A DNA stretch of 64,000 nucleotides from Cnuella takakiae. GTDB taxonomy: Bacteria; Bacteroidota; Bacteroidia; Chitinophagales; Chitinophagaceae. The stretch is taken from positions 2,104,571 through 2,168,570 of the forward strand of contig NZ_MTFE01000010.1 of the NCBI RefSeq assembly GCF_001953305.1, read 5' to 3'. Position 1 is the first letter of the stretch, and each line of letters opens with the position of its first letter. Positions 45,570 to 54,280 of the stretch are shown here, one piece after another. A program made the position numbers and the translations under genes. The notes under the pieces are model-generated. The model made no database searches. It was not told where the DNA came from and saw only the letters and a program-made list of their open reading frames with translations.

Positions 45570-47195
45570 ATGAATCAAGCCTTTGATTTTTTCAGAAAAC
45601 TGCTGGATACTTCTGACTGGCCACCCCGTTGGCATTGCGGTAAGTGGACGGAATTTCATGGCTGGTTATACATCATCAGCGACCTGCTGATATGGTCGGC
45701 ATATTTTGCCATTCCGCTGATCATCCTGAAGTTTGTTTCGCGCCGTTCCAAGGCGCGTTTTGTAAGGGCTTATTTTTTATTTGCTGCGTTTATACTTGCC
45801 TGTGGTTCCACCCACCTGTTGGATGCCATTACTTTTTGGTACCCTGCCTATCGCCTCAATGCACTGGTGCGCCTTATCACTGGTGTCGTTAGCTGGGCTA
45901 CCGTTTTTTACATGATCCGCATCATGCCTGAGGCCATGACCCTCAAATCAAACGAGGAACTGGAAAAGGAGGTGCAGGAGCGGCGGAAAGTAGAATCCGA
46001 GTTGCGTTTTGCAAACCAGCAATTGGAAACCGCGCAAGCCATTGCCAACATGGGCAACTGGCAATGGGACATTGCAAGCGACAAGGTTACCTGGTCGGTA
46101 AAGTTGTACGAGATATTTGGCCAGGAAAAAGGTACGGAAATCAACTTCGAGTCTTACCTCCAGTACATTCACCCGGACGACCGCGACCGCGTGAGCAACC
46201 TGGTAAAGGAAGCCTTGCGCACCACGCATTTTCCCAGTTTTTACCACCGCATTCAACAAGACACAGGTCCGGAGAAAATCATCCTGGCCAAAGGAGAGGT
46301 GCTGGTGAATGAAGCCGGTCGGGTTATCGGAATGGTAGGTACCGCACAGGACGTAACCGACCAGCAAAAGGCGCAACAAGACCTCATAGAAAAGACCCAA
46401 GCACTGGAAGTCACCAACACCGAGTTGCAACGATTTGCATATGTGGCCTCCCACGACCTGCAGGAGCCGCTGCGCAAGATTCTCACTTTTGCTTCACTGC
46501 TGCAAAAAGAATCATTTGGTACTTTTGATGAACGCAGCGCCCTCTATATTCAGAAGATTGTACAGTCAACCGGAAGGATGCAGCACCTGATTGAAGACAT
46601 CCTCCAGTTTTCGAGCATTAAGGATAAAAAGCAAGGATTTATTCCCCTCGACCTGAATGCTGTTTTGCAGCAGGTTTTGTCCGATATGGAAGTGATGATT
46701 GAACAATCGGGCGCCGAGATTACCTGGAAAGACCTGCCCAAGGTGGAAGGCAATCCTTCGCAACTGGGCCAGCTGCTGCAAAACCTGCTGACCAATGCCA
46801 TTAAGTTTGTAAAACCCGGTGAAGCACCACGCATCGAAATTTTTTGCGAACAGTTGAACGCAGCAGCATTGGAACAAGATCCTTCTTTCCGGGCTTATTT
46901 GTCGGTATTGCAGGTAAGTGAGCCTTTGTGGCAACAAATAGACTTTGTGCTGGTGCATGTTCGCGATCATGGCATTGGCTTCGATATGGCCTACTACGAT
47001 AAGGTTTTTGAAATCTTCCAGCGCCTGCATCCTGGCCATGAGTACGGCGGCACAGGCATTGGACTGGCTATCTGCAAACGCATCATAGAAAACCACCACG
47101 GTTTTATTTCGGCTCAAAGCAAGGAAGGCCAAGGTGCCACCTTCTCTTTCCTTTTGCCCGTTTCGCAACGCCATTTCTCTTTAGCTGGTTTATGA
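45570..47195 (+). CDS. Histidine kinase with an ethylene-receptor-like N-terminal membrane domain
   Basis: 541 aa. The N-terminal three-helix domain (about residues 32-125) reproduces the ethylene-binding domain of plant ETR1 and cyanobacterial Etr1: ISDLLIWSAYFAIP gives Asp38, Tyr45, Ile48 and Pro49, and ILACGSTHLLDA gives the copper ligands Cys78 and His82. Spacing equals ETR1 (Asp25, Tyr32, Ile35, Pro36, Cys65, His69), including the 40-residue Asp-Cys distance. Then a coiled coil (about 125-155), one PAS/PAC (about 155-265), HisKA with His295 in FAYVASHDLQEPLRK, and HATPase with NLLTNAIKFV, DHGIGF and GGTGIGLAICKR. No receiver domain and no adjacent regulator gene. Ligand binding is inference. 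Confidence 0.9.
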   Translation: MNQAFDFFRKLLDTSDWPPRWHCGKWTEFHGWLYIISDLLIWSAYFAIPLIILKFVSRRSKARFVRAYFLFAAFILACGSTHLLDAITFWYPAYRLNALVRLITGVVSWATVFYMIRIMPEAMTLKSNEELEKEVQERRKVESELRFANQQLETAQAIANMGNWQWDIASDKVTWSVKLYEIFGQEKGTEINFESYLQYIHPDDRDRVSNLVKEALRTTHFPSFYHRIQQDTGPEKIILAKGEVLVNEAGRVIGMVGTAQDVTDQQKAQQDLIEKTQALEVTNTELQRFAYVASHDLQEPLRKILTFASLLQKESFGTFDERSALYIQKIVQSTGRMQHLIEDILQFSSIKDKKQGFIPLDLNAVLQQVLSDMEVMIEQSGAEITWKDLPKVEGNPSQLGQLLQNLLTNAIKFVKPGEAPRIEIFCEQLNAAALEQDPSFRAYLSVLQVSEPLWQQIDFVLVHVRDHGIGFDMAYYDKVFEIFQRLHPGHEYGGTGIGLAICKRIIENHHGFISAQSKEGQGATFSFLLPVSQRHFSLAGL

Positions 47196-47626
47196 AAAAG
47201 CGGGTCTTTATAAAAAAGCCATTTGTTCACTTCCGTTATATACACCCGAATTTTGAACAGTTAGTGGGGAAATCATTCAACAGTTGTTTGACTGCGGGCT
47301 GAATTAACCTGCGTTTTTTTTCAACATAATCTGTGCTTGTTCTTCTTTTACACACAGTTTTCCCACACCTTTCTGAATTTTCCTACACTGTATCGTATGC
47401 AGGCTGTGCAAGCCTTAAAGGCAGGCAGCATCATCAAAGTAGAAGCTACAAAGCTATTTTGATGATTCTAATGTTTGCGCTTCAGGTTGTTTGCCGTCCC
47501 CTGCAGACCTGAAGCAATGGATTTTATCAACCCCGCAGTTCTTTTCAAAGGCTCATCATTAAACCGATACAGCCGGGCAGTGGAACAATTTTTTATGTAC
47601 CCATCAACACATCAACATAGCGGTAC
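47196..47626. other. 431-base spacer before the second glycan block
   Basis: No reading frame, RNA gene or long repeat recognised. T-rich around 47310-47390, with three similar TTTT-x-CACA-like words (near 47345, 47361 and 47381) of unknown meaning. It presumably contains the promoter of the second glycan block; no clear TAnnTTTG element was found. Confidence 0.5.
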
Positions 47627-48745
47627 ATGAACAAAAAAATTCTGATCACCGGTGGTGCAGGCTTTATAGGCTCGCACCTTACCGATGAGTTGCTCGACAA
47701 AGGTTACCAAGTCCGGATCCTCGATAATCTTAGCGAACAGGTACATGGCCCCAATGCAGGCAGGCCCGAGTACCTGAACCCGGAGGCGGAGTTGATGGTA
47801 GGTGATGTACGCGACCCCGAGGCGGTGGCCAAAGCACTGAAAGGCGTAGATGCCGTGTACCACTATGCTGCCATGGTTGGCGTTGGGCAAAGCATGTACG
47901 AGATCAGGGAGTACACCGATGTAAACAATATGGGTACAGCCGTGCTGCTGGAAGCCCTGATCAAAAACCCCGTTGAAAAACTGGTGGTGGCCTCCAGCAT
48001 GAGCATTTATGGGGAAGGTTTGTACAAGGACTATGAAGGCAATATCCAGGCAGGCATGGAGCGCAAGCTCGACCAGCTGAAGCAGGGCCGCTGGGAAGTG
48101 TACGACAGCGAAGGCCGCGAGCTGAAGCCTTACCCTACACCCGAATCAAAAACACCCACCCTGTCATCGGTATATGCCCTCAGCAAGTACGACCAGGAGC
48201 GCCTCTGCCTGATGGTGGGCAAGGCCTACAATATTCCTACTGTTGCCCTGCGCTTTTTCAACGTGTACGGCACCCGCCAGTCGCTGAACAATCCCTACAC
48301 CGGGGTGCTGGCCATCTTTGCCTCGCGTTTCCTCAACAATAATGCACCGATGATCTTCGAGGACGGCATGCAGCAGCGCGACTTTGTGAGCGTGCTGGAC
48401 ATTGCCCTTGCTTCAAGGCTGGCCATGGAAGTACCAGCAGCTGCCGGTGAAGTATTCAATATTGGCAGCGGCAATGCATATACGGTGCGCGAAATTTCCG
48501 CCAAGCTGGCCAAGGTGCTGCGCAAAGACGATATCCAGGCTGATATCAACGGCAAGTACCGCGTAGGCGATATACGCCACTGCTTTTCCGATATTTCCAA
48601 AGCCCGGAAAATACTGGGTTACGAGCCGCAGGTTGCACTTGAAGACGGGCTGATGGAACTGGCCCTCTGGCTGGAAACCCAAACCGCCGAAGACCGTGTG
48701 AACGAAGCCAGCCGTGAACTGGCTGCACGCGGACTGACTGTTTAA
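47627..48745 (+). CDS. NAD-dependent sugar epimerase/dehydratase (dTDP-L-rhamnose 4-epimerase-like)
   Basis: 372 aa extended SDR. GGAGFIGSHLTDELLDKGY binds NAD; DVRDPEAVAKAL; VASSMSIYGEGLY with the catalytic Ser; SSVYALSKYDQERLC with Tyr and Lys; then RFFNVYGTRQSLNNPYTGV and DGMQQRDFVSVLDIA. The long insert around 140-180 and GEGLY resemble enzymes annotated as dTDP-L-rhamnose 4-epimerase, but the substrate is inferred. First gene of the second glycan block. Confidence 0.82.
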   Translation: MNKKILITGGAGFIGSHLTDELLDKGYQVRILDNLSEQVHGPNAGRPEYLNPEAELMVGDVRDPEAVAKALKGVDAVYHYAAMVGVGQSMYEIREYTDVNNMGTAVLLEALIKNPVEKLVVASSMSIYGEGLYKDYEGNIQAGMERKLDQLKQGRWEVYDSEGRELKPYPTPESKTPTLSSVYALSKYDQERLCLMVGKAYNIPTVALRFFNVYGTRQSLNNPYTGVLAIFASRFLNNNAPMIFEDGMQQRDFVSVLDIALASRLAMEVPAAAGEVFNIGSGNAYTVREISAKLAKVLRKDDIQADINGKYRVGDIRHCFSDISKARKILGYEPQVALEDGLMELALWLETQTAEDRVNEASRELAARGLTV

Positions 48746-48765
48746 CCCTTTAACCCCGAAGCAAG

Positions 48766-49902
48766 ATGAAAGATAATAGTAACAACAACAGGGCGGCAGG
48801 AGCTACTACTGGCAAGGAACCTTATGTACTGATTACAGGTGGTGCCGGCTTTGTGGGCGTGAACCTGGCGCACCGCCTGCTGCAACAGGGTAAAAGGGTG
48901 ATGGTGTTTGATAACCTGAGCCGCAAAGGCGTAGAGCAAAACCTGGAATGGCTGCAACAGCAACACGGCGATGCGCTGCAGGTAATGATTGCGGATATCC
49001 GTAACCGGGAGGCCGTGCAACAGGCAGTTGCCGGTGCGGAACAGGTATATCATTTTGCCGCACAGGTAGCGGTAACCACCAGCCTGGAAGATCCTTTTCA
49101 CGATTTTGAAGTAAACGCATTGGGTACCCTCAACCTGCTGGAAGCCATCCGGCATTCGGAGTCCAAACCCACCTTGTTGTTTACTTCTACCAATAAAGTT
49201 TACGGCGACCTAGAAGACATCGGCATGGCTGCCCGTGCTACCCGCTACGAACCCAAGGATGCTTACTACCGCGCCAATGGCATCAACGAGCTGCGCAACC
49301 TCGATTTCCACAGCCCCTATGGTTGTACCAAGGGTGTTGCCGATCAGTACATCCTCGATTATGCCCGCACTTTTGGTTTGAAGACCGTAGTGTTTCGCAT
49401 GAGCTGTATATACGGTCCGCACCAGTTTGGCACCGAAGACCAGGGCTGGGTTGCCCACTTCCTGATCCAGGCGCTAAAAGAAAAACCCATCACCCTGTAT
49501 GGTGATGGCAAACAGGTTAGGGATATCTTGTTTGTGGAGGACCTTGTGGATGCCTTCCTGCTGGCGCAGGAAAATATCGATACCATTTCAGGGCATGCCT
49601 TCAACATGGGCGGTGGCGTAAACAATACCGTGAGCCTGCTGGAACTTATTGATATGATCGGAACAGTGTCGGGTAAAAAGCCGCAGGTTTTCTTTGAAAC
49701 ATGGCGTCCCAGCGACCAGAAATACTATGTTTCCGACTTCAGCCGCTTTAGTGCTGCCACCGGCTGGGCGCCCCGTTATGGAACCCGCGAAGGCGTGCAG
49801 CTGCTGAGCGAATGGCTGCAGCAAAATGCCGTTGCACCTACTGTAAAGAAAAATGCCAAAACCATTGTGAACACCACCAACCTGGAGACCATCGATAAAT
49901 GA
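48766..49902 (+). CDS. CDP-paratose 2-epimerase-like SDR
   Basis: 378 aa. GGAGFVGVNLAHRLLQ near residue 25; DNLSRKGVEQNLEWL is the loop found in CDP-tyvelose/paratose epimerase (RfbE); FTSTNKVYGDLED; DFHSPYGCTKGVADQYILDY with catalytic Tyr and Lys; FRMSCIYGPHQFGTEDQGWV, again RfbE-like; GDGKQVRDILFVEDLVDAF. The preceding 20 residues are a low-complexity extension (NSNNNRAAGATTG). No CDP-sugar pathway genes are visible, so a related NDP-sugar may be the true substrate. Overlaps the next ATG by 4 bases. Confidence 0.82.
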   Translation: MKDNSNNNRAAGATTGKEPYVLITGGAGFVGVNLAHRLLQQGKRVMVFDNLSRKGVEQNLEWLQQQHGDALQVMIADIRNREAVQQAVAGAEQVYHFAAQVAVTTSLEDPFHDFEVNALGTLNLLEAIRHSESKPTLLFTSTNKVYGDLEDIGMAARATRYEPKDAYYRANGINELRNLDFHSPYGCTKGVADQYILDYARTFGLKTVVFRMSCIYGPHQFGTEDQGWVAHFLIQALKEKPITLYGDGKQVRDILFVEDLVDAFLLAQENIDTISGHAFNMGGGVNNTVSLLELIDMIGTVSGKKPQVFFETWRPSDQKYYVSDFSRFSAATGWAPRYGTREGVQLLSEWLQQNAVAPTVKKNAKTIVNTTNLETIDK

Positions 49903-50852
49903 GAGCCGCCGTTTTATCGCAACCCCGAACCATCAACTTACAGGAAGTAGACTTACCCCAAATCAAACCCGGCGAAGTACTGATCCGAGTAGAAGGATGT
50001 GGTGTGTGCTCCTCCAGCCTGCCCCTTTGGGAAGGCCGCGAGTGGTTTCAGTACCCCTCCGAACCCGGCTCGCCCGGCCATGAAGGCTGGGGCATTGTTG
50101 AAGCCGTAGGCTCCGATGTGCAAAAGGCCCGGGCCGGCGATCGGGTGGCTTTCCTTTCCTACCATGCCTACGCCGATTACGATGTGGCTGGTGAGGCTTC
50201 TTTTATCACCCTGCCCAAAGAGCTGGAAGGCCAGCCTTTCCCCGGCGAGCCGCTGGGGTGCGCCCTCAATATCTTTGAGCGCAGCGATGTAAAGGCGGGC
50301 GACACGGTTGCCATCATCGGTACGGGTTTTTTGGGAGCGCTGCTGTGCCAGCTGGCCAAGGAGCGCGGAGCCAAAGTGATCGCCGTTTCGCGCAGGGCCT
50401 TTTCGCTTGATTATGCCCGCCGCTTTGGTGCCGATGAAGTAGTGCCCTTAACCAGCACCTGGGAAACCGCCAACAAGATCGGTGAGATCACCCGCGGTGC
50501 CGGCTGCAGCCGGGTAATAGAAGCTACCGGCAAGCAGGAAGCCATCGACCTGGCAACAGAAATCGTTGCCGAGTACGGCCGCATCATCATTGCCGGCTAC
50601 CACCAGGACGGGCTCCGCCAGGTGAACCTCCAGAAATGGAACTGGAAGGCCATCGACGTCATCAATGCCCATGAACGCGACCCACGCAAATACCTCGATG
50701 GCATGGAGGCCGCAGTAGCTGCCGTGGTAAGTGGCCGCATCAACCCCGCTACGCTGTATACCGACAGCCTCTCGCTGGAGCAGCTGAATAAAGGCTTTGA
50801 ACTGACCGCCAACCGCCCGGAAGGCTTTATGAAGGCATTGATCAGGATGTAA
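49899..50852 (+). CDS. Medium-chain dehydrogenase (zinc-type alcohol dehydrogenase family)
   Basis: 317 aa, short for the family. N-terminal catalytic domain with VEGCGVCSSSLPLWEGREWF (catalytic zinc Cys), PGSPGHEGWGIV (His/Glu) and a Rossmann domain with VAIIGTGFLGALLCQLA (about 134-150). The four-Cys structural zinc lobe is missing. Likely oxidises or reduces a sugar or sugar-linked intermediate together with the Gfo/Idh/MocA enzyme that follows; this is inferred from context. Confidence 0.83.
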   Translation: MRAAVLSQPRTINLQEVDLPQIKPGEVLIRVEGCGVCSSSLPLWEGREWFQYPSEPGSPGHEGWGIVEAVGSDVQKARAGDRVAFLSYHAYADYDVAGEASFITLPKELEGQPFPGEPLGCALNIFERSDVKAGDTVAIIGTGFLGALLCQLAKERGAKVIAVSRRAFSLDYARRFGADEVVPLTSTWETANKIGEITRGAGCSRVIEATGKQEAIDLATEIVAEYGRIIIAGYHQDGLRQVNLQKWNWKAIDVINAHERDPRKYLDGMEAAVAAVVSGRINPATLYTDSLSLEQLNKGFELTANRPEGFMKALIRM

Positions 50853-50857
50853 TTATT

Positions 50858-50940
50858 TGAACCACGGAGACAGTTGCGGCACAGAGAAACACAGGAAAAC
50901 TGTGAAACGCTGTGTACTCCCTGTCTCCGTGGTTCCCCAA
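50858..50940. repeat. Inverted repeat inside the second glycan block
   Basis: AACCACGGAGACAG (50861-50874) faces CTGTCTCCGTGGTT (50921-50934), with partly paired core (CACAGAGAAACACAGG). It is transcribed between the dehydrogenase and oxidoreductase genes. Confidence 0.8.
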
Positions 50941-50956
50941 CCACCATACAACTAAG

Positions 50957-51955
50957 ATGGAAACCCTTTTACTGACAAAACCCAAGCTGGCCTTTGCCGG
51001 TGTTGGCTGGATCGGGAGGCACCGCATGCAGGCCGCCCTGGAAAGCGGTCTGGCTGATATAGCCCTGGTATCTGATCCTTCGGAAGCCTGTATCTTGGAA
51101 GCTTCCAAACTGGTACCGGATGCCGCTGCTGCGCACAGCTTTGATGCGGCCATCACCGAAGGCATTGATGGGGTAGTGATTGCCACGCCCAGTGCCCTTC
51201 ACCGCGACCAGTCGGTAGCTGCATTTGCAGCAGGTAAAGCTGTTTTTTGCCAAAAACCCTTGGGCCGCAACGCTGCTGAAGTGTGCGAGGTGGTGGAGGC
51301 CGCCGCCAAAGCCAACCGCCTCCTTGGTGCTGATTTCTCCTACCGGTACACCGCAGCTTTCCAGGCCATCCTGCCCATCCTACAATCAGGTGAGCTGGGT
51401 GATATCTTTCACGTGGACCTGAAGTTTCACAATGCCTATGGCCCCGACAAGCCCTGGTTTTTTGACAAACAACAATCGGGCGGCGGCTGTGTGCTTGACC
51501 TTGGTATCCATCTTGTGGACCTATTGCTGTATGCGCTCAATTTTCCTGAGGTGTCCAGCGTCCACAGTCAACTGTATGCAAAAGGTAAAAAGCTGTCGGG
51601 AGCCAATGAAGTGGAAGACTTTGCCAACGTGAGCATGCAACTGGCAACAGGCGCATCCGCGCAACTGGCATGCTCCTGGAACCTGCAGGCAGGATGTGAA
51701 GCTGTGATTGAGGCATCCTTTTATGGTACCAATGGTGGCGTAGCGCTGAAAAATATCGGCGGTTCGTTTTATGATTTCGATGCCTACCGGTTTTGGGGTA
51801 CCAAATGCGAAACCCTGGTATTGCCCCCCGACGAGTGGGGAGGCCGGGCCCTGGTGCGCTGGATCGAACAATTGGCCGGCAACCCCGCATTTGACCAACA
51901 GGCATACCAATTCATCCAATCGGCCGCTGTGCTGGATCGTATTTATGAACAATGA
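50957..51955 (+). CDS. Gfo/Idh/MocA family oxidoreductase
   Basis: 332 aa from ATG 50957. Sugar or cyclitol dehydrogenase fold: AFAGVGWIGRHRMQAALE for NAD; VVIATPSALHRDQSVAAFAAGKAVFCQKPLGRNAAE carries the catalytic EKP-like motif as QKPLG (Gln replaces Glu), and GGGCVLDLGIHLVDLLLY gives the conserved Asp-x3-His. Overlaps the next gene by 11 bases. It may alter the same sugar as the MDR enzyme upstream; inference. Confidence 0.88.
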   Translation: METLLLTKPKLAFAGVGWIGRHRMQAALESGLADIALVSDPSEACILEASKLVPDAAAAHSFDAAITEGIDGVVIATPSALHRDQSVAAFAAGKAVFCQKPLGRNAAEVCEVVEAAAKANRLLGADFSYRYTAAFQAILPILQSGELGDIFHVDLKFHNAYGPDKPWFFDKQQSGGGCVLDLGIHLVDLLLYALNFPEVSSVHSQLYAKGKKLSGANEVEDFANVSMQLATGASAQLACSWNLQAGCEAVIEASFYGTNGGVALKNIGGSFYDFDAYRFWGTKCETLVLPPDEWGGRALVRWIEQLAGNPAFDQQAYQFIQSAAVLDRIYEQ

Positions 51956-53045
51956 GCAAGCGATACCATTTTCTGTGCTGATGACGGCCGACACCGTTGG
52001 CGGCGTGTGGACCTATTGCATGGAGTTGTGCGCAAGCCTGTCACAGGTGACATTTCACCTGGTTACGGCCGGGGCACCTTTACAACCCGACCAGGTGAAA
52101 ACGGCGGCTTCGCTTTCCAACGTGGTGTTGTATGATACCTCCTACAAACTTGAGTGGATGGACGACCCCTGGCAGGACATCGATGCCTCCGGTGAATGGT
52201 TGTTGCAACTGGAACAGGAACTGCAACCCAACCTCGTGCACCTGAACAGCTTTGCCTATGCCGGTCTGCCTTTCAATGCACCCAAGCTGGTGGTAGCTCA
52301 TTCTGATGTTTTTTCCTGGTGGCAATCGGTGAAAGGAACCTTGCCGGGCCATGAATGGTCGGAGTATTTCAGCAGGGTAAAGCTGGGGTTGGAAAGTGCC
52401 GACCTGGTGGTAAGTCCAACAAGGGCTTCCCTGGCGTTGATGCAGCAACTTTTTGGGTTTGAAAATGAAACCCGGGTAGTGCACAATGGCCGTCATACGG
52501 TGATGTTTCATAACGGCATCAAACAGCCACAAGTAATGGCCATGGGCCGTATGTGGGACGAAGCCAAGAACCTGCACCTGGTGCTGGAGGCAGCCCCGCA
52601 TATGCAGTGCGGGGTAAAAATTGCCGGTGATCTGCATTTTGAAAATAATACCACCGACCTGGGTGGGCAGACTGTTCAATACCTGGGAAGGCTGTCGCCG
52701 GCTGCAGTAGCGGCTGAGTTGGCAACTACCTCGGTGTATGTATTGCCGGCACGCTACGAACCCTTTGGCTTATCGGCCCTGGAAGCAGCACTGAGCGGGT
52801 GCGCGCTGGTGTTGTCCAGCCTGCCTACCCTCCACGAACTGTGGGGTGATGCTGCCTTGTATGTAGACCCTGACGATGCCATCAGCCTGGCATGTGCCGT
52901 CAACGAGTTGGTATCGCATCCTGTTTTGTTGGACGCCATGGCAGCCAAGGCAAGGGAACGCGCCCTGCAGTTTTCGGCATACCAGATGGGTCAGGAATAT
53001 TTGTCCCTCTATCGAACCTTAACCAAGCAAGTAATACCGAACTGA
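51945..53045 (+). CDS. GT4-type glycosyltransferase
   Basis: 366 aa from ATG 51945, chosen because it overlaps the previous stop by only 11 bases and opens on MTADTVGGVWTYCMELC, the usual N-terminal GGV-loop of GT4 enzymes. The C-terminal Rossmann domain has VHNGRHTVMF, MGRMWDEAKNLHLVLEAA, YLGRLSPAAVAAEL and the donor-site EPFGLSALEAALSGCALV (Glu-x7-Glu). Retaining transferase in the cytosol; donor and acceptor unknown. Confidence 0.9.
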   Translation: MNNEQAIPFSVLMTADTVGGVWTYCMELCASLSQVTFHLVTAGAPLQPDQVKTAASLSNVVLYDTSYKLEWMDDPWQDIDASGEWLLQLEQELQPNLVHLNSFAYAGLPFNAPKLVVAHSDVFSWWQSVKGTLPGHEWSEYFSRVKLGLESADLVVSPTRASLALMQQLFGFENETRVVHNGRHTVMFHNGIKQPQVMAMGRMWDEAKNLHLVLEAAPHMQCGVKIAGDLHFENNTTDLGGQTVQYLGRLSPAAVAAELATTSVYVLPARYEPFGLSALEAALSGCALVLSSLPTLHELWGDAALYVDPDDAISLACAVNELVSHPVLLDAMAAKARERALQFSAYQMGQEYLSLYRTLTKQVIPN

Positions 53046-53049
53046 AACC

Positions 53050-54189
53050 ATGAAGATTATACTGTTTTACCATTCCCTGCTTTCCGACTGGAACCATGGC
53101 AACGCTCATTTTTTGCGGGGCGTGGTTACCGAATTGCTGGAAAGAGGAAATGAAGTGGTGGTGTACGAACCACAAAACAACTGGAGTCTTTCCAACCTGC
53201 TCAAAGATCATGGCGAGCAGGGCCTGGCCGATTTTAGCGCGTATTATCCTTTGCTGAAAACCAGTTTTTACGACCCTGCCACCATCAACCTGGAAGCAGT
53301 GTTGGCGGGCGCCGACTTGGTTATTGTACACGAATGGAATGAGCATGCCCTGGTTAAAGCCATTGGCGAACTCCGGACGAAAAAAGATTTTCGCTTACTC
53401 TTTCACGATACCCACCACCGTGCGGTTACGGAGCGCAGCAGCATGGCGCAGTACGACCTGTCGCACTACGATGGCGTGCTGGCATTCGGCAACGTGATCC
53501 GCGATATTTACCTGCAGGAAGGCTGGGCACAAAAAGCCTGGACCTGGCACGAAGCGGCTGATACCCGCATCTTTCATCCCCTCGTGGAAAAGGCCTACGA
53601 AGGCGACCTGGTATGGGTAGGCAACTGGGGCGATGACGAGCGAACCAAGGAACTGTTCGAATTCTTGATCAACCCTGTGAAAGAACTGGGCCTGAAGGCT
53701 ACCATCTATGGTGTGCGCTATCCCGATCATGCCCTTAAAGCCCTTGCTGATGCGGGCATCACCTATGGCGGCTGGCTGCCCAATTACAAGGCGCCTGAGG
53801 TTTTTGCCAAATACCGTTTTACCGTGCATGTGCCCCGCAGGCCCTACGTGGAAGCGCTGCCCGGTATTCCCACTATCCGGCCTTTTGAAGCCCTTGCCTG
53901 CGGCATCCCGCTCATTTCCGCGCCCTGGGAAGATGCCGAGGGTTTGTTTACACCCGGTGAAGACTTCCTGGTGGCCAACAACGGTGAGGAAATGAAAACC
54001 CAGATGCAGCAGCTGCTCACCGATCACGACCTGGTGCGCCGGCAAACCGTCCATGGCTTACAAACCATTCAAGACCGGCACACCTGTGCACACCGCGTAG
54101 ACCAGCTTTATGCTATTTGCCAGGAACTGCAGGTGGGCAATCTTGCAGCAGAACAAACAACTATTTTGACGATGGACGAGAGACCATAG
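53050..54189 (+). CDS. CgeB-like glycosyltransferase, paralog 1
   Basis: 379 aa, two-domain GT-B fold of the CgeB (spore-crust glycosylation) kind. N-terminal FYHSLLSDWNHGNAHFLRGVV, EVVVYEPQNNWS and DLVIVHEWNEH; C-terminal LVWVGNWGDDER, FTVHVPRRPYVEALPGIPTIRPFEALACGIPLIS and PGEDFLVANNGEEM. The APWEDAEGLF segment replaces DYWEGID of paralogs 2 and 3, so it is the most divergent. Starts 4 bases after the GT4 gene. The tail overlaps a repeat. Confidence 0.85.
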   Translation: MKIILFYHSLLSDWNHGNAHFLRGVVTELLERGNEVVVYEPQNNWSLSNLLKDHGEQGLADFSAYYPLLKTSFYDPATINLEAVLAGADLVIVHEWNEHALVKAIGELRTKKDFRLLFHDTHHRAVTERSSMAQYDLSHYDGVLAFGNVIRDIYLQEGWAQKAWTWHEAADTRIFHPLVEKAYEGDLVWVGNWGDDERTKELFEFLINPVKELGLKATIYGVRYPDHALKALADAGITYGGWLPNYKAPEVFAKYRFTVHVPRRPYVEALPGIPTIRPFEALACGIPLISAPWEDAEGLFTPGEDFLVANNGEEMKTQMQQLLTDHDLVRRQTVHGLQTIQDRHTCAHRVDQLYAICQELQVGNLAAEQTTILTMDERP

Positions 54190-54255
54190 ACCATGGTTGT
54201 CCGTCGTCTGTCGTCCGTTGTCTTTTCACTATGGTCCATCGTCTATCGTCCATAA
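54175..54255. repeat. Inverted pair of 'gacgatggac / gtccatcgtc' repeat
   Basis: GACGATGGACGAGAGACCAT (54171-54190) faces ATGGTCCATCGTCTATCGTCC (about 54231-54251), inner part CCGTCGTCTGTCGTCC. It spans the end of paralog 1 and the spacer before paralog 2. Confidence 0.78.
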
Positions 54256-54280
54256 ACTATTAACCCTCAACCCCCGCTCC

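Noticed and set aside
47330-47400. Three TTTT-x-CACA-like words resembling DnaA boxes, as a hint of a replication origin
   Set aside because: None matches TTATCCACA well, no dnaA, dnaN or parAB gene is near, and the stretch is simply T-rich.
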